Assembly: GCA_934589525.1 (NCBI GenBank)
Contig: CAKTOB010000021.1
Span: 1-41,759 of the forward strand
DNA: 41,759 nucleotides
Source of the DNA: an uncultured Oscillospiraceae bacterium
GTDB lineage: Bacteria > Bacillota > Clostridia > Oscillospirales > Oscillospiraceae
Direction: 5' to 3'
This document shows, one piece after another, positions 40,122 through 41,759 of this stretch; position 1 is the stretch's first letter; each line of letters begins with the position of its first letter. Made by a program: the position numbers and the translations under genes. The notes beneath the pieces are model-generated. The model was not told the origin of the DNA and did no database searches. It worked only from the letters and a program-made list of their open reading frames with translations.

Positions 40122-41504
40122 ATGTTTCGCAAGTTCATTGGGGACCGGGCATTTTACAAGCGGGTTTTGACGGTAGCGGTACCCATCATCATTCAGAACG
40201 GCATCACAAACTTTGTATCCCTGCTGGATAACATCATGGTGGGCCAGGTGGGCACCCTGCCGATGAGCGGTGTTTCCATCGTGAACCAGCTGATTTTTGT
40301 GTTCAACCTGTGCATTTTCGGAGCCAGCTCCGGCGCAGGTATTTTTACGGCCCAGTTCCACGGCAGCCGGGATACGGAGGGTGTGCGGCATACCTTCCGC
40401 TTTAAGCTGCTGATCTGCACGGCGCTGTCATTGATCGTGGGCACCCTCTTTGCCCTCTACGGCAAGACCCTCATCGGGCTCTACCTCACGGGTGAGGGCG
40501 ACGGGGCGGATGCCGCCCAGGTGCTCTCCTTCGGCTGGGACTATTTGCTGGTCATGCTCTGGGGGCTGCTGCCCTTTGGGCTTTGCACCGCCTACGCCGG
40601 TACCCTGAAGGAATGCGGAGAGACCTTTGTGCCCATGGCCGCCGGTGTGGCGGCGGTGGCCATCAACCTGATCCTCAATTATGTCCTGATTTTCGGCCAC
40701 TTCGGTGCCCCCGCCATGGGCGTCCGGGGTGCGGCCATCGCCACGGTGATCTCCCGGTACGCCGAGCTCCTGCTGGTGGCGGGCTGGACGCACCGCCATG
40801 GGGCCAAGCACCCCTTCATCCGGGGAGCCTTCCGGTCCATGGCCATTCCGGCGCCCCTTCTTAAAAACATCGTGATCACCGGTATGCCCCTGCTTGCCAA
40901 CGAGCTGCTGTGGTCCATGGGCGTGGCCACCATGAACCAGTGCTACTCCACCTGCGGCCTGGATGTGGTGCCCGCCATGAACATCACCTCCACCCTGGGG
41001 AATCTTGCCGGTGTGGTCTACCAGTCCCTGGGTGTCAGCGTGGGCATCCTCATGGGCCAGATGCTGGGTGCCCAGCGGCCGGAAGGGGAGCTGCGGGATA
41101 CCAACCGGAAGCTGGTGGCCTTCTCCGTGGCCTCCGGCACGGGCTTTGGCCTCCTGATGGCCCTGGGCTCCGGTGCCTTCCCGGGGATCTACAACACCAC
41201 CCCGGCGGTGCGGCTGCTGGCCCAGGACCTGATCCTGATCAGCGCCATGGTCATGCCCTTCCAGTCCTTCGCCAACGCCACCTACTTTACCCTCCGCTCC
41301 GGCGGCAAGACCTTCATCACCTTCCTTTTTGACAGCGTCTTCATGTGGACCTGCTGCGTCTCCCTGGGCTACGTCCTCAGCCGTTATACGGCCCTGCCCA
41401 TCCTGCCCCTGTTCGCCCTGTGCCAGGTGCCGGAAGCCGTCAAGTGCATCCTGGGATGGCTGATGCTGAAAAAAGGCAGCTGGATTCACACGTTGGCGCA
41501 ATAG
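40122..41504 (+). CDS. MATE-family efflux transporter
   Basis: A 460-residue membrane protein with about 12 helices. The MATE pattern is TVAVPIIIQNGITNFVSLLDNIMVGQVG at the N-terminus, FGASSGAGIFTAQFHGSRD, and in the second half VITGMPLLANELLWSMG and TYFTLRSGGKTFITF. It is not a close copy of the MATE protein at 34076. AAAGGAGAATCT precedes the ATG; a longer frame runs back into the hairpin element and is not used. No own promoter is evident between the hairpin and the ATG. Confidence 0.92.
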   Translation: MFRKFIGDRAFYKRVLTVAVPIIIQNGITNFVSLLDNIMVGQVGTLPMSGVSIVNQLIFVFNLCIFGASSGAGIFTAQFHGSRDTEGVRHTFRFKLLICTALSLIVGTLFALYGKTLIGLYLTGEGDGADAAQVLSFGWDYLLVMLWGLLPFGLCTAYAGTLKECGETFVPMAAGVAAVAINLILNYVLIFGHFGAPAMGVRGAAIATVISRYAELLLVAGWTHRHGAKHPFIRGAFRSMAIPAPLLKNIVITGMPLLANELLWSMGVATMNQCYSTCGLDVVPAMNITSTLGNLAGVVYQSLGVSVGILMGQMLGAQRPEGELRDTNRKLVAFSVASGTGFGLLMALGSGAFPGIYNTTPAVRLLAQDLILISAMVMPFQSFANATYFTLRSGGKTFITFLFDSVFMWTCCVSLGYVLSRYTALPILPLFALCQVPEAVKCILGWLMLKKGSWIHTLAQ

Positions 41505-41517
41505 AGAACGGATTGGA

Positions 41518-41693
41518 AATTGACAATTGACAATGGACAATTGACAATTATTGGGGCCGCCAACGTTGTTTATTTCTGAACATCCGTTAAAGTATGTAGG
41601 GAACGGCCTGTGTGCCGTTCCGGGGACGTAACGAATATAACCCGTGTGGATGAACGGTACCACATATCGATATGTCCGTAGGGGCGGCAATCT
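41518..41693. repeat. Third stretch of repeat cassettes
   Basis: TTGACAAT modules (41519-41548), a GGGAACGGCCTGTGTGCCGTTCC hairpin in parts (41598-41620), the linker (41637-41663) and half of the GGGGCGGCAATCT palindrome (41681-41693), which is cut off by the sequence that follows. Confidence 0.75.
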
Positions 41694-41759
41694 TGTCAAG
41701 ACTCACATGGTTTACACATTGTGCAATCACATGGTTTACACCATCATTCCCGCACATTG
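41694..41759. mobile_element. Probable left end of an insertion sequence (IS21-like?)
   Basis: After the half palindrome ending at 41693 the sequence switches to TGTCAAGACTCACATGG. TCACATGGTTTACAC occurs at 41703 and again at 41727, 24 bp apart. A TG-start and repeated sequences near the end fit IS21-type termini. The transposase would lie beyond the window. The family is tentative. Confidence 0.45.

Noticed and set aside
40428..41699. 423-codon minus-strand frame opposite the second MATE gene
   Set aside because: Gly/His/Gln-rich shadow that also crosses the repeat cassettes; no ribosome site or motif.

Overview
The window looks like chromosomal DNA of a spore-forming, GC-rich member of the Clostridia, probably Oscillospiraceae-like. 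The evidence is two alpha/beta-type small acid-soluble spore protein genes, an AgrC/AgrA-style peptide-sensing pair, a glycine riboswitch ahead of a sodium:alanine/glycine symporter, XkdX-type phage tail genes, and sigma-A promoters and Rho-independent terminators throughout. The family assignment is inference; no rRNA or other strong taxonomic marker is present.

Layout. (1) 1-2 kb: a tyrosine recombinase and a sigma-region-4-like protein, the sort of pair carried by integrative elements. (2) 2-12 kb: an AT-richer accessory island built around a histidine kinase/LytTR regulator pair (7.4-9.4 kb). On the minus strand lies an operon of two lipoproteins, two membrane permeases, an ABC ATPase, a hypothetical protein and a broken permease fragment. 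On the plus strand lie a one-helix membrane protein, a secreted protein and a lipoprotein. The two arms carry lipoproteins with the same unrecognised domain and nearly superimposable promoters, each with two regulator-like repeats exactly 21 bp apart. (3) 12-16 kb: a leader hairpin plus a 61-residue protein, then housekeeping DNA: tRNA-Arg(CCG), aspS, a hexapeptide acyltransferase and tRNA-Leu(TAG), followed by degenerate tRNA-Leu fragments. (4) 16-24 kb: eroded mobile DNA (truncated wHTH regulator, truncated KTR zinc-ribbon protein, AT-rich metallopeptidase, orphan C-terminus), then a DUF3795-kinase fusion, an RNHCP protein, a Fic protein behind 12-bp tandem repeats, a damaged and an intact SASP gene, the glycine riboswitch-symporter unit and a truncated DUF262/GmrSD-type gene. 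(5) 24-27 kb: a heterodimeric ABC exporter. (6) 27.4-30.7 kb: an isolated phage tail-fibre/XkdX/endolysin module. (7) 30.9-41.8 kb: core-like genes (GH3 lipoprotein, two MATE transporters, split chromate transporter, amidohydrolase, YgjP-like peptidase, nagA) whose intergenic spaces hold a mosaic of palindromic repeat cassettes joined by a common linker. The window ends in what looks like an IS element inserted in one such palindrome.

The best candidate for an undescribed system is the 2.0-11.8 kb two-component/lipoprotein/ABC locus. I propose that the kinase-regulator pair drives both arms through matched promoters (TTGAAA-N17-TATTAT, with the second repeat 9 bp upstream of the -35). No agrB or agrD homologue is visible, so the signal is unknown; the small membrane protein and the secreted protein are candidates for signal or effector. 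The second striking feature is a long-hairpin repeat found twice (28.15 and 39.94 kb) whose two copies differ by compensatory changes on opposite arms. All functional names come from reading translations and motifs by eye; no search was run.
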